Source: UBA2137 sp037968575 (lineage in GTDB: Bacteria > Pseudomonadota > Alphaproteobacteria > Micavibrionales > Micavibrionaceae). From it: a stretch of 16,675 nucleotides of DNA. Where the stretch lies: positions 1 to 16,675 of the forward strand of contig JBBKVR010000089.1 in assembly GCA_037968575.1 (NCBI GenBank), read 5' to 3'. The notes under the pieces were generated by a model. The model ran no database searches. It saw nothing but the letters and a program-made list of their open reading frames with translations, and was not told where the DNA came from. Below, in pieces: positions 5,846 through 13,196 of the stretch (its first letter is position 1; each line of letters begins with the position of its first letter). Made by a program: the position numbers and the translations under genes.

Positions 5846-8047
5846 ATGTGACTTGAGAACGGCTGTAATTTTAGTCTTCAACTCTTTTGTATCCAGTGGC
5901 TTGGTCACAAACTCGTTCATTCCTATCTGAAAGCACTTCTCTCTTTCACTTGTCAGTGCATGTGCTGTCATTGCAATGATAGGTGTTTCATCCCTATCCT
6001 TCTTCTCCTCGTACTTACGGATTTCTATGGTCGCCCGCAAACCATCCATTTCAGGCATTTGAATATCCATCAAAACAAAATCATATTTCTTTTTCTTAAA
6101 TTTAGAAATTGCCACAAGACCGTTTTCCGCGTGATCATATTGAATATCTAGGCTGTCTAACAAGTGTCCAACAACCATCACATTTGCTTCATAATCTTCC
6201 ACGAGAAGTGCTTTGCGTCCTTTAACATTGTTAGGTTCTTTGACAGACGTCTTTTCCTTACCTTTTTCCATCGAATGCATTTCAGATAATTTATGTGGTA
6301 TAGATAGTATAAAGCTAGAGCCCTTACCTTTTGTGCTCTTTAAATCAATATCACCATCCATCATCCTTACAAGCTCACACGAAATGTGCAGGCCCAAACC
6401 TGTACCACCGTATTTCCTTGAAGCAGAGGAATCCGCTTGCTTAAATTTACTAAAAACTGTCTTTTGATCTTTCTTGGAGATACCGATCCCCGTGTCTTTA
6501 ACCTCAATAATCAAATCAGCATTTGTTTCGTCTTTACCTTTGAGGCTAGGAATGATTTTCACGCTTCCTTTGTCCGTGAATTTAATGGCATTTCCTATGA
6601 GATTAACCAATATTTGTCGCATACGCATACGATCGCCATAAAAGATTTTGCCTTCAAAATCGGTAAAATCGAAATTAAACTTTAGATTCTTTTCTTGTGC
6701 TTTAATTTCCATCATATTTTTGATGTTACTAAACATATCATCCAGCGGGAACTGAGCTTTAATGATTTTAATCTCATCAGCTTCAATTTTAGAGATATCC
6801 AGCACATCATTTATGAGATCTTTCAGTGATTCAGAACTACTTAAAAGTGTTTTGATGAGCTTCTGTTTTGTAGGGTCAGACTCTTTGGATTGTTGATCTA
6901 AAATTTCTGCAATTCCCGTCACGGCAGTCAGTGGCGTGCGTATCTCATGGCTCATATGCGCCAAAAACCGACTCTTGGCTTCATTTGCTTTTTCAGCCTT
7001 CCTCGTTGCATCAATCAAATGCTGCTCAATTTCTCGCGCGCCTGTAATATCACGGTGAGAGCCTGTCATCCTTATCGGGTTATCTTTCTTATCGAACAGC
7101 GTTTTTGCTCTTGAGTTTATCCATACCCAGTGCCCTTTTTTGTGCTTCATTCTAAAAACGGCAGAGTATTCGTTAATTTCTTTATCAAGATATGCCTCTA
7201 TGACACCCTTAACTGCTCCTAAATCATCAGGATGTATCAATTTTTCAAATTGTTGGAATGTAGGTTCAAACTCTTCTTTCTCGTAACCAAGCATCTCTAT
7301 AAAGCGATCCGAATAGAAAACCTCTCCTTTAGAAATATCCCAGTCAAAAACACCTTCATTCATGCCTTCAAAGGCAAGATTTAGGCGTTGTTGGGCTGCT
7401 TCCAGCTCTTCCGTTGCCTCAATTCTCTCAAATTGTGATTTGAGGATGTAGGAATTAAAAAAGAGCATAATAAGAAGAAAGACGCTTCCTCCAATGAGGA
7501 ACACATTGTTGAAATTGGAATTAGCCTTAAGCAGTTCAGACGTCCTCTCTTGCAGTGAAAGATGCTCGCGTCTTAATAAATCTTCATTTAATCCATAAAG
7601 GGTGGCTGCAACCCTGTGAAGTTTTTGTAAGTTACCCAGAGCCATGTTCTTTGACAAATCTTCTTGTAAGGCTTGGGCGGCCACTAGACTTTGAATTTTC
7701 TCAGTCTGAAGTTTTACCGCCTCTACAATGTCATAATGGCTTTTATTGTGCAGGAGCTGGTTTTTTAAGTCAGTAAAAGTTTTATCCAGTTGTCTCTCTT
7801 CTAAGCTTAACTGGTTGATATAGTTCTTATTGCCAGAGACCAGAAAATTACGTTGTAGAGATAACACTTTTTCCAAGTCACGTACCAAACGATAATCGGT
7901 GAGAATTATTTTTGTAGTATCAGCTAATCTGTAATTTGCATCCCGAACTTGCTGCACATGCTTAAGTGATGCAAAGAGCAACCAGCACGCAAATAAAATG
8001 AGCAATGCGACAAATACCAAATAATTTCGGACGTAAATCTTTCTCAC
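5831..8047 (-). CDS. Membrane-bound hybrid histidine kinase (sensor-PAS-HisKA-HATPase-REC)
   Basis: This 738-residue protein has TM1 at about 9-27, a periplasmic helical sensor of about 150 residues, and TM2 at about 183-202. A PAS/PAC domain follows (about 222-340, ending VWINSRAKTLF and GSHRDITGAREI). HisKA carries His367 in FLAHMSHEIRTPL. The ATPase has its N box at 482-486 (NLIGN), DTGIGI at 518-523 and GGTGLGL at 547-553. The C-terminal receiver has Asp661 (LMDIQMPEMDG) and Lys716 (FVTKPLD). There is no Hpt domain, so a separate phosphotransfer protein is needed. The start is a GTG with AGAAGAG seven bases upstream. HisKA, rather than the HWE/HisKA_2 type, argues against it being a classical PhyR kinase. 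The signal is unknown. Confidence 0.9.
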   Translation of the reverse strand: MRKIYVRNYLVFVALLILFACWLLFASLKHVQQVRDANYRLADTTKIILTDYRLVRDLEKVLSLQRNFLVSGNKNYINQLSLEERQLDKTFTDLKNQLLHNKSHYDIVEAVKLQTEKIQSLVAAQALQEDLSKNMALGNLQKLHRVAATLYGLNEDLLRREHLSLQERTSELLKANSNFNNVFLIGGSVFLLIMLFFNSYILKSQFERIEATEELEAAQQRLNLAFEGMNEGVFDWDISKGEVFYSDRFIEMLGYEKEEFEPTFQQFEKLIHPDDLGAVKGVIEAYLDKEINEYSAVFRMKHKKGHWVWINSRAKTLFDKKDNPIRMTGSHRDITGAREIEQHLIDATRKAEKANEAKSRFLAHMSHEIRTPLTAVTGIAEILDQQSKESDPTKQKLIKTLLSSSESLKDLINDVLDISKIEADEIKIIKAQFPLDDMFSNIKNMMEIKAQEKNLKFNFDFTDFEGKIFYGDRMRMRQILVNLIGNAIKFTDKGSVKIIPSLKGKDETNADLIIEVKDTGIGISKKDQKTVFSKFKQADSSASRKYGGTGLGLHISCELVRMMDGDIDLKSTKGKGSSFILSIPHKLSEMHSMEKGKEKTSVKEPNNVKGRKALLVEDYEANVMVVGHLLDSLDIQYDHAENGLVAISKFKKKKYDFVLMDIQMPEMDGLRATIEIRKYEEKKDRDETPIIAMTAHALTSEREKCFQIGMNEFVTKPLDTKELKTKITAVLKSHKKAA

Positions 8048-8153
8048 GAAACAGCTCTTCTACTCATTCGGTTTTTTCTAATTCATTCATTTCTTACATA
8101 AAGAAAGGATATTGCGCAAACGATACCCTTTCATTAAAGCTGTTCACTCTGAA

Positions 8154-8330
8154 TTATGTGGGCGGAGCTTTTACCCTAAACTTATGCATGACAATCGCAA
8201 TGATAAACAAAATAAGAAATACAACAAAAATTATCTTGGCTGCTAAAACTGGAGCTGCTGGAATGCTTCCAAAGCCTAAAGCTCCAGCAATCAAGGCTGC
8301 AATTAAAAATGTTAACGCCCAACCCAACAT
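8154..8330 (-). CDS. DUF1328 (YtjA-like) small membrane protein, 58 residues
   Basis: The protein begins MLGWALTFLIAALIAGALGFG and has two hydrophobic helices (about 3-21 and 31-50), the typical DUF1328 layout. I place the start at the ATG at 8330 rather than five codons upstream at 8345. GGAAGGA sits seven bases before 8330, the upstream ATG has no binding site, and family members begin MLxWA. Function is unknown; relatives are small inner-membrane proteins often seen with stress genes. It lies 106 bases upstream of the kinase on the same strand with no clear terminator between, so readthrough is possible. A weak leftward promoter is proposed at 8387-8411. Confidence 0.82.
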   Translation of the reverse strand: MLGWALTFLIAALIAGALGFGSIPAAPVLAAKIIFVVFLILFIIAIVMHKFRVKAPPT

Positions 8331-8386
8331 AATAAATCCTTCCATCGCGCGTGTATTAAATGTTTGTTCTTGTTATGAAAACGCAC

Positions 8387-8411
8387 AAACTTAAAAAAAG
8401 TTTCATGTTCG
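8387..8411 (-). promoter_or_regulatory. Weak EcfG-like promoter for the DUF1328 gene
   Basis: On the minus strand CGAAC (8411-8407) is followed after 16 bases by GTTT, or after 15 bases by AGTT, an imperfect match. The -35 is back-to-back with the perfect rightward -35 at 8413, forming the palindrome GTTCGTGGAAC at 8407-8417. It is suggestive of a divergent pair but not proven by the boxes themselves. Confidence 0.3.
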
Positions 8412-8412
8412 T

Positions 8413-8437
8413 GGAACTGTAATGGAATGTATCCGTT
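8413..8437 (+). promoter_or_regulatory. EcfG-type promoter of the anti-sigma-like gene
   Basis: GGAAC at 8413-8417 and CGTT at 8434-8437 are 16 bases apart, an exact consensus match continuing as CGTTTG. It lies 42 bases before the ATG at 8480, with CGGAG at 8467-8471 as the ribosome binding site. Confidence 0.8.
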
Positions 8438-8479
8438 TGTAACAAGAATGTAACAAATTGAACGAACGGAGCCATTAAT

Positions 8480-8704
8480 ATGTTTGTAGTCCAGGAACAA
8501 CAGGGAAGTTTTGATATAAATATGTTTATTAATTACTCAGACATAGATGCTTTAATTGATGGTGCATTGCCTTTTGAAGAAGAAGCACGCGTTCTGAGCG
8601 CGGTTGATGCAACACCTTCCATGAAAAAATATTACAAAACTATGTTGAAACAAAAAAGCCTGCTTCAAGACTGGTGGGTTCAAATGGGAAAAACCCAAAA
8701 TTAA
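8480..8704 (+). CDS. Small anti-sigma-factor-like protein, 74 residues
   Basis: The core YSDIDALIDGALPFEEEARV (19-38) and the following helices ending KSLLQDWW resemble the N-terminal sigma-binding part of transmembrane anti-sigma factors. Those typically read as 'L.AYVDGEL...E...V...L...P', then 'L..L...N..L'. Here the protein stops after the domain. There is no transmembrane helix, no His-Cys-Cys zinc motif and no periplasmic part, so if it binds a sigma factor it does so as a soluble minimal module. The start at 8480 has CGGAG eight bases upstream; a later in-frame ATG at 8522 lacks a binding site. It is 2.7 kb from the ECF sigma gene and has a perfect EcfG-type promoter, which would give a feedback loop. 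The similarity is short, so the call is moderate. Confidence 0.5.
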   Translation: MFVVQEQQGSFDINMFINYSDIDALIDGALPFEEEARVLSAVDATPSMKKYYKTMLKQKSLLQDWWVQMGKTQN

Positions 8705-8730
8705 ATTTTCAATTTTTCTTTATATCCTTG

Positions 8731-8755
8731 GGAACGATTGGCTTGCGAGCGCGTT
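8731..8755 (+). promoter_or_regulatory. EcfG-type promoter of the EF-hand protein gene
   Basis: GGAAC at 8731-8735 and CGTT at 8752-8755 are 16 bases apart, again continuing as CGTTTG. It lies in the 92 bases between the anti-sigma-like gene and the EF-hand gene, 41 bases before the latter's ATG, so that gene has its own stress promoter. Confidence 0.8.
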
Positions 8756-8796
8756 TGTCCGGCAAGATAAACATTATTAAACCAAGGAGACCTTCT

Positions 8797-9486
8797 ATGA
8801 AAATCCCATTTTTAACATTGGCCGCAACAGTGGCTGCCGTTGCTCTTGCAGCACCAGCGATTGCTGAGACCGAAGTGATTGGAACATCATCTACAACAAC
8901 GTCTGTAACTTCACCTGCGACAGCAAAGACTACAACAACAGTGACAACAGATGCACAAGGTAACGTCGTTGCCCCAGTCGCTAAAACAACAACGATTGAA
9001 CCTGCTGTAACAACAACAGTAGGCAACAGTGTTACAACTACAACCCAAGAACATGCTATTAAGACACTTACTTTAGCAGAATTCGATTTGAACAATGACC
9101 ACCGTTTAGACATGAATGAAGTTGGAAAACAGCTTTTCTACATTTTTGATAAAGATGGTAACGAAGTTATTGATAATATCGAATTTGATGACAATGCTGT
9201 TTTGACCGTTCGTCCTGTAGATGTCGAGAAATACACATTCGTTGATTACAACAGCGATGGTCTTGTTGACTCATCTAGTTATACTTATGAAACAATGTAT
9301 CAGCAATCAGGCTTAATCCGTTTTGATAACAACCAAGATGGTCTGTCACCTGCTGATTTCCTAGAAGCATCATTCTTGGAAATGGATGACAACAAAGATA
9401 AAACAATTGATCTTCAAGAATTTTCTGAAGCTTATATCGCGAGCCGCTCACCAGCGAATGCTGAGCAAGAGCGCTATCAGAACTAG
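8797..9486 (+). CDS. Secreted Thr-rich EF-hand (calcium-binding) protein
   Basis: This 229-residue exported protein has a signal peptide MKIPFLTLAATVAAVALAAP with AIA-E cleavage likely after residue 23. A low-complexity Thr/Val linker (about 27-85) and EF-hand loops follow. Loops at 97-108, 118-129 and 197-208 have canonical D-x-N/D-x-D ... E spacing. Loops at 150-161 and 177-188 keep the first three ligands but lack the final Glu. The ATG at 8797 is chosen because AAGGAG lies shortly before it and the signal peptide starts there; an upstream in-frame ATG would run through the promoter and the end of the previous gene. It should bind calcium in the periplasm or outside; the partner is unknown. 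It ends at a strong terminator shared with flhA. Confidence 0.85.
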   Translation: MKIPFLTLAATVAAVALAAPAIAETEVIGTSSTTTSVTSPATAKTTTTVTTDAQGNVVAPVAKTTTIEPAVTTTVGNSVTTTTQEHAIKTLTLAEFDLNNDHRLDMNEVGKQLFYIFDKDGNEVIDNIEFDDNAVLTVRPVDVEKYTFVDYNSDGLVDSSSYTYETMYQQSGLIRFDNNQDGLSPADFLEASFLEMDDNKDKTIDLQEFSEAYIASRSPANAEQERYQN

Positions 9487-9507
9487 GAAGATTTAAGTAT
9501 CAAAAAG

Positions 9508-9533
9508 AAACCCGCTTTTTTAGCGGGTTTTTT
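9508..9533. terminator. Bidirectional terminator between the EF-hand gene and flhA
   Basis: AAACCCGCT at 9508-9516 pairs perfectly with AGCGGGTTT at 9522-9530, loop TTTTT, with a T run to 9533 on the plus strand. On the minus strand the stem is followed by TTTCTTTTTG, so it can end flhA transcription (stop at 9539) as well. Confidence 0.88.
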
Positions 9534-9538
9534 ATTAT

Positions 9539-11644
9539 CTAGATTTGTCCCAGCGTTTTAATGCGTGCTTTCGAGTGCACTTCGTTCTGCGACATCACTA
9601 TAGTTTGTGGGCGGAAGCGTTCAATGACTGAGCGTACGTAAGGGCGAATACTGGGTGATGTAAGTAATACCGGGTTTTCACCCATTTGTGAGAACTTTTC
9701 ATAGCCTTTACGCACTTCCGTAATGAACTCTTGTAATTGGCTTGGTGGCATGGCGAGCTGCTTCTCTTCTCCATCACCGACAAGGGTTTCAAAAAAAGCG
9801 GCCTCCCATTTCGGTGTAAGCGTCACCAGAGGCAACATACCTTGAGAGCTTGTATGTTGATCACATAACTGCCTTGAAAGCCTTGCGCGCACATGCTCGG
9901 TCATAATAGCGATGTTCTTAGTATAGGTTGCTGCTTCTGCCACACCTTCAAGGATTGTTGGCAAATCACGAATAGAAACACGTTCCCCAACCAAGTTCTG
10001 GAGCACACGTTGCAGACCAGTTACTGTAAGCTGATTTGGAACAACATCAGACACCAATTTTTGGTAATCGCCACCCAATTCATCGAGCAGTCTTTGTGTT
10101 TCAGTATAAGACAGCAAATCAGACATGTGGTCTTTCACAAGCTCAGTAAGGTGCGTTGTAATCACTGTCGGTGCATCAACAACTGTGTAACCCTTGAAAT
10201 GAGCCTCTTCTCTATATCTCTGGTCGATCCACATCGCAGGCAAACCAAATGTAGGTTCTGTTGTGTTTTCGCCAGGGAGTTTAATTTGTTCACCAGTTGG
10301 ATCCATACAAAGGAGCATATTGGCACGCACGTCACCGCGCCCAGCCTCAATTTCCTTAATACGAACGATGTACTCATTCGCTTTAAGTTGCAGGTTATCA
10401 AGAATTCTAACAGCAGGTAGGATATAGCCCATATCCTCTGCGAGTTGACGACGTAGTCCTTTTACTTGTGTGGTCAGCTTGTTACCGCCCTCACCCTGCA
10501 CCAGAGGCAACAATCCATAGCCCAATTCAAGACGGATAACATCCATGGAGAGGGCTTCGGAAATAGGTTCTTCTGCAACAGGCGCTGGCTTATCAAGTGC
10601 CAATTTCTCGGATTCTTGTTGGTCGGCAAGCTCCTTATTTGTTTTGTAAGAAAGATATGAGAGACCACCAATAACAGTACCCAAAAACGCGAATGGCAAA
10701 AACGGAATACCTGGAATGAGACCCATTCCAATCATTAATGCCGAACTCATTGCCATCGCCTTAGGATAGCGGCTGAATTGTGCAAACAAGGCTTTATCTG
10801 CTGTTCCCTCTACACCTGCTTTTGAAACCAAGAGACCCGCAGAAACAGAAACGATAAGGGCAGGAATTTGGGAAACAAGACCATCACCAATTGTTAAAAT
10901 TGTATAGGTCCCTGCTGCATCTCCAAGGCTCATACCATGACTAGTTGTTCCAATCACAATTCCACCAATAATGTTGATGAATGTAATAAGAAGGCCTGCA
11001 ATGGCATCTCCGCGGACAAACTTTGCAGCACCATCCATAGCCCCGAAAAATGTACTTTCTTGTTGTAAATCAGCCCGTTTTGTCTTGGCTTCATCTTCAG
11101 TGAGGAGTCCTGCAGACAAGTCAGAGTCAATCGCCATCTGTTTCCCAGGCATAGCATCCAAGGTAAAACGTGCCGCAACCTCGGCAATACGCCCCGAACC
11201 TTTGGTAATCACAATGAAGTTGATAATGACAAGGATAGCAAAGACTATCCCTCCTACAACATAACTATCCTCGATAATGAAACTCCCAAAGGCCTCAATA
11301 ACTGCCCCAGCGGCAGCTTTACCCTCCTCTCCATCACTTAAAATCAAACGTGTGGAAGCAACGTTCAAGCCTAGCCTGAGCGCAGTAGAGAGCAGAAGTA
11401 TTGTTGGGAAAGTTGAAAAATCTAAAGGACGACCGATAAACAGCACCGTCATCAAAATCATAATGGATAGGGTTACCGAAACAGATAAGCCCAAATCCAG
11501 CATCCATGTTGGCATTGGTACCAACATAAACATCAAAATGGAAATAAGGCCTGCCGCCAAAGCAACATCGCCACGGAATACCGTACTCAGACCCGCCCTA
11601 GCGCGTCCCATCATAATTGATGATGTATTTTGTGAATCCGACAT
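9539..11644 (-). CDS. flhA: Flagellar export gate protein FlhA
   Basis: This 701-residue integral component of the flagellar type III secretion export gate has an N-terminal half (about 28-345) with roughly eight membrane segments. The family signature, RIAEVAARFTLDAMPGKQM then AIDSDLSAG, lies at 152-179 between them. The C-terminal cytoplasmic half (about 370-701) docks chaperone-substrate complexes and ends in IKTLGQI. Length and motifs are normal. The ATG has only a weak ribosome binding site (CGGGTT); an internal Met-Met at residues 11-12 is a less likely alternative. It is the last flagellar gene in the window, 128 bases downstream of flbD, with a possible regulatory hairpin in that gap and the shared terminator after it. 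Confidence 0.97.
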   Translation of the reverse strand: MSDSQNTSSIMMGRARAGLSTVFRGDVALAAGLISILMFMLVPMPTWMLDLGLSVSVTLSIMILMTVLFIGRPLDFSTFPTILLLSTALRLGLNVASTRLILSDGEEGKAAAGAVIEAFGSFIIEDSYVVGGIVFAILVIINFIVITKGSGRIAEVAARFTLDAMPGKQMAIDSDLSAGLLTEDEAKTKRADLQQESTFFGAMDGAAKFVRGDAIAGLLITFINIIGGIVIGTTSHGMSLGDAAGTYTILTIGDGLVSQIPALIVSVSAGLLVSKAGVEGTADKALFAQFSRYPKAMAMSSALMIGMGLIPGIPFLPFAFLGTVIGGLSYLSYKTNKELADQQESEKLALDKPAPVAEEPISEALSMDVIRLELGYGLLPLVQGEGGNKLTTQVKGLRRQLAEDMGYILPAVRILDNLQLKANEYIVRIKEIEAGRGDVRANMLLCMDPTGEQIKLPGENTTEPTFGLPAMWIDQRYREEAHFKGYTVVDAPTVITTHLTELVKDHMSDLLSYTETQRLLDELGGDYQKLVSDVVPNQLTVTGLQRVLQNLVGERVSIRDLPTILEGVAEAATYTKNIAIMTEHVRARLSRQLCDQHTSSQGMLPLVTLTPKWEAAFFETLVGDGEEKQLAMPPSQLQEFITEVRKGYEKFSQMGENPVLLTSPSIRPYVRSVIERFRPQTIVMSQNEVHSKARIKTLGQI

Positions 11645-11717
11645 TTAACCCGATATATTTAAGTCGTTAGTGAGTGTGAATGCCTTGTGGAATGAATAGA
11701 CATACATCCCCTCTATT

Positions 11718-11735
11718 CTACCCATAGGCGGGTAG
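11718..11735. other. Short inverted repeat upstream of flhA
   Basis: CTACCC and GGGTAG (6-bp arms, 6-base spacer) sit in the 128-base gap between flbD and flhA. No T run follows on either strand, so it does not look like a terminator. It could be an operator (for example for FlbD) or an RNA hairpin in the flhA leader. I see no clear sigma-54 GG/GC promoter in this gap. Confidence 0.35.
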
Positions 11736-11772
11736 GTCATGCAAACACGAATATGATGCTAAGAATCTTTAG

Positions 11773-13167
11773 TTAGCCAGCTGATGATGCAGGAATGTCT
11801 GAGCCATCATCCTTATACTGGTTCAATTTATTACGTAATGTGCGAATAGATATACCTAAAATCTTAGCCGCATGCGTGCGGTTGCCTAGTGTATTACCTA
11901 ATGTATTTAAAATCATATCCTTCTCGACATCAGCTAGAGTACGCCCAACCAAGCCTTCAACGGCACCAGGATTTTGAAGTTCTGTAGTTTCAGTTGAGCC
12001 ATTTGAAACACCCGATAGGTCAGGTGTGTTGCTTGCACTTTCCGAAGTTGCAGCACCTTTAGAAAACGCACTTTCTGAGAGTTGAATAGCATCTGCCTCT
12101 AGCTCATCATCAAGTGAAACCAGAATTGCGCGGTGTATTGTGTTTTCAAGCTCGCGAATATTTCCGCGCCAACGATAATTGGTTAGCTTATCTTTTGCTT
12201 CTTTAGAAAGCGGCTTTTTAGCAACGCTGTTATCATCTGCAAATTTATCGGCAAAGAATTGCGCCAAGGGCACAATATCAGAAGGCCTTTCGCGCAAAGC
12301 CGGCAAATCAATTGTGATAACGTTTAGACGGAAATATAAATCTTCACGAAACTCACCCTTTTGAACTGATTTTTCCAAATCTCGGTTGGATGTCGCTAAA
12401 ATACGAGTATTGATTTTCACAGGATCGTTTGAGCCAATACGGGTAATTTCTTTTTCCTGAATGGCTCGCAATAATTTGGCTTGTAATTGTGGGTGCATTT
12501 CACTTACCTCATCAAGAAGAAGTGTGCCATTAGATGCCTCCTCAAACTTCCCGATACGGCGGCCAGATGCACCAGTAAATGAACCTTTTTCATGTCCAAA
12601 TAGCTCGGATTCCAGAAGATTTTCAGGAATAGCGGCACAGTTTACAGCGATAAATTGTCCACCCTTGCGTTTAGACTTCTCGTGGATATAACGAGACATA
12701 ACTTCCTTACCTGTACCACTTTCACCCGTGATAAGGATAGTTGCATCAGAGTTTGCAATCTTATCAGCCAACTGCATCACACGCTTCATTGCAGGATCAT
12801 TGGCAATCATTGTCGAGTTTTCTTCAGTAACAGCCTCTAATATGGCTGCAATCAAGTCGGCATCAGGTGGAAGAGGGACATATTCTTTAGCTCCCGCCTC
12901 AATTGCCTTTACGGCAGATGGTGAATCTGTACCAATACCGCACGCAACCACAGGAACATGAATACGTTCCTCTTCAAGTCTCTTAATAAAGTCAGCAATG
13001 GGAAGTTTGACGTCAATCATGACAACGTCTGCGCCTTTACCAGTACGCAAAGCGCCTAAACCTTCGACAATATCCTCACAATGGATGACCTTGGCACCGC
13101 GTTGCAAAGCAATTTTACCCGCTGTACTGATATAGCCTTCCAATTGCCCGATAATCATCAAACGCAT
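11773..13167 (-). CDS. flbD: FlbD-type sigma-54-dependent flagellar transcription activator
   Basis: This 464-residue protein has a receiver-like domain (1-115), an AAA+ sigma-54 activator domain (about 120-350) and a Fis-type helix-turn-helix (THAAKILGISIRTLRNKL, 431-448). Walker A is GESGTGKE (148-155), the sigma-54 contact loop is GSFTGA (195-200) instead of the usual GAFTGA, and Walker B is GTLLLDE (214-220). The receiver keeps Asp52 (MIDVKL), but the acidic pair at the end of the first strand is absent (IIGQLEG) and the switch Lys is Leu99. Ordinary Asp phosphorylation is therefore doubtful, as in the FlbD family generally. In Caulobacter, FlbD activates late flagellar genes and represses early ones. 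It lies 29 bases after motA inside the flagellar operon, which supports the name. Confidence 0.92.
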   Translation of the reverse strand: MRLMIIGQLEGYISTAGKIALQRGAKVIHCEDIVEGLGALRTGKGADVVMIDVKLPIADFIKRLEEERIHVPVVACGIGTDSPSAVKAIEAGAKEYVPLPPDADLIAAILEAVTEENSTMIANDPAMKRVMQLADKIANSDATILITGESGTGKEVMSRYIHEKSKRKGGQFIAVNCAAIPENLLESELFGHEKGSFTGASGRRIGKFEEASNGTLLLDEVSEMHPQLQAKLLRAIQEKEITRIGSNDPVKINTRILATSNRDLEKSVQKGEFREDLYFRLNVITIDLPALRERPSDIVPLAQFFADKFADDNSVAKKPLSKEAKDKLTNYRWRGNIRELENTIHRAILVSLDDELEADAIQLSESAFSKGAATSESASNTPDLSGVSNGSTETTELQNPGAVEGLVGRTLADVEKDMILNTLGNTLGNRTHAAKILGISIRTLRNKLNQYKDDGSDIPASSAG

Positions 13168-13196
13168 TATTTATATCTCTCTTAAAAGTCTGAGTT

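Noticed and set aside
5831..8047. Hybrid kinase as the general-stress kinase that phosphorylates PhyR
   Set aside because: It has a classical HisKA domain (HEIRTPL), not the HWE/HisKA_2 type expected of PhyR kinases, and no phyR is present.
8119..8146. Leftward TGAAC...CGTTTG before the kinase gene as an EcfG promoter
   Set aside because: The spacing is 19 bases and the -35 has a mismatch; the functional spacing is 16-17, so it probably is chance.
8005..8394. A 129-codon rightward frame covering the DUF1328 gene and the kinase start
   Set aside because: It is antisense to two better-supported genes; its sequence is the reverse shadow of the DUF1328 hydrophobic segments.
8682..8720. Terminator after the anti-sigma-like gene (TGGG-AAAAA-CCCA followed by AT-rich DNA)
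   Set aside because: The stem is only four base pairs, lies within the end of the coding sequence, and no proper T run follows.
8674..8796. N-terminal extension of the EF-hand protein from an upstream ATG
   Set aside because: It would overlap the previous gene and the EcfG-type promoter. The ATG at 8797 has AAGGAG and begins a clean signal peptide.
8881..9080. Thr-codon-rich stretch (ACA/ACT repeats) as a DNA tandem repeat
   Set aside because: The bases are not periodic beyond the codon bias for Thr; it is protein low complexity within the EF-hand gene.
8709..9113. A 134-codon leftward frame opposite the EF-hand gene
   Set aside because: Its Val-rich sequence is the antisense of the Thr-rich linker; no binding site or domain.
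9893..10420. A 175-codon rightward open frame opposite flhA
   Set aside because: It lies wholly antisense to strongly conserved flhA, is rich in Cys and His in a way typical of shadow frames, and has no binding site or recognisable domain.
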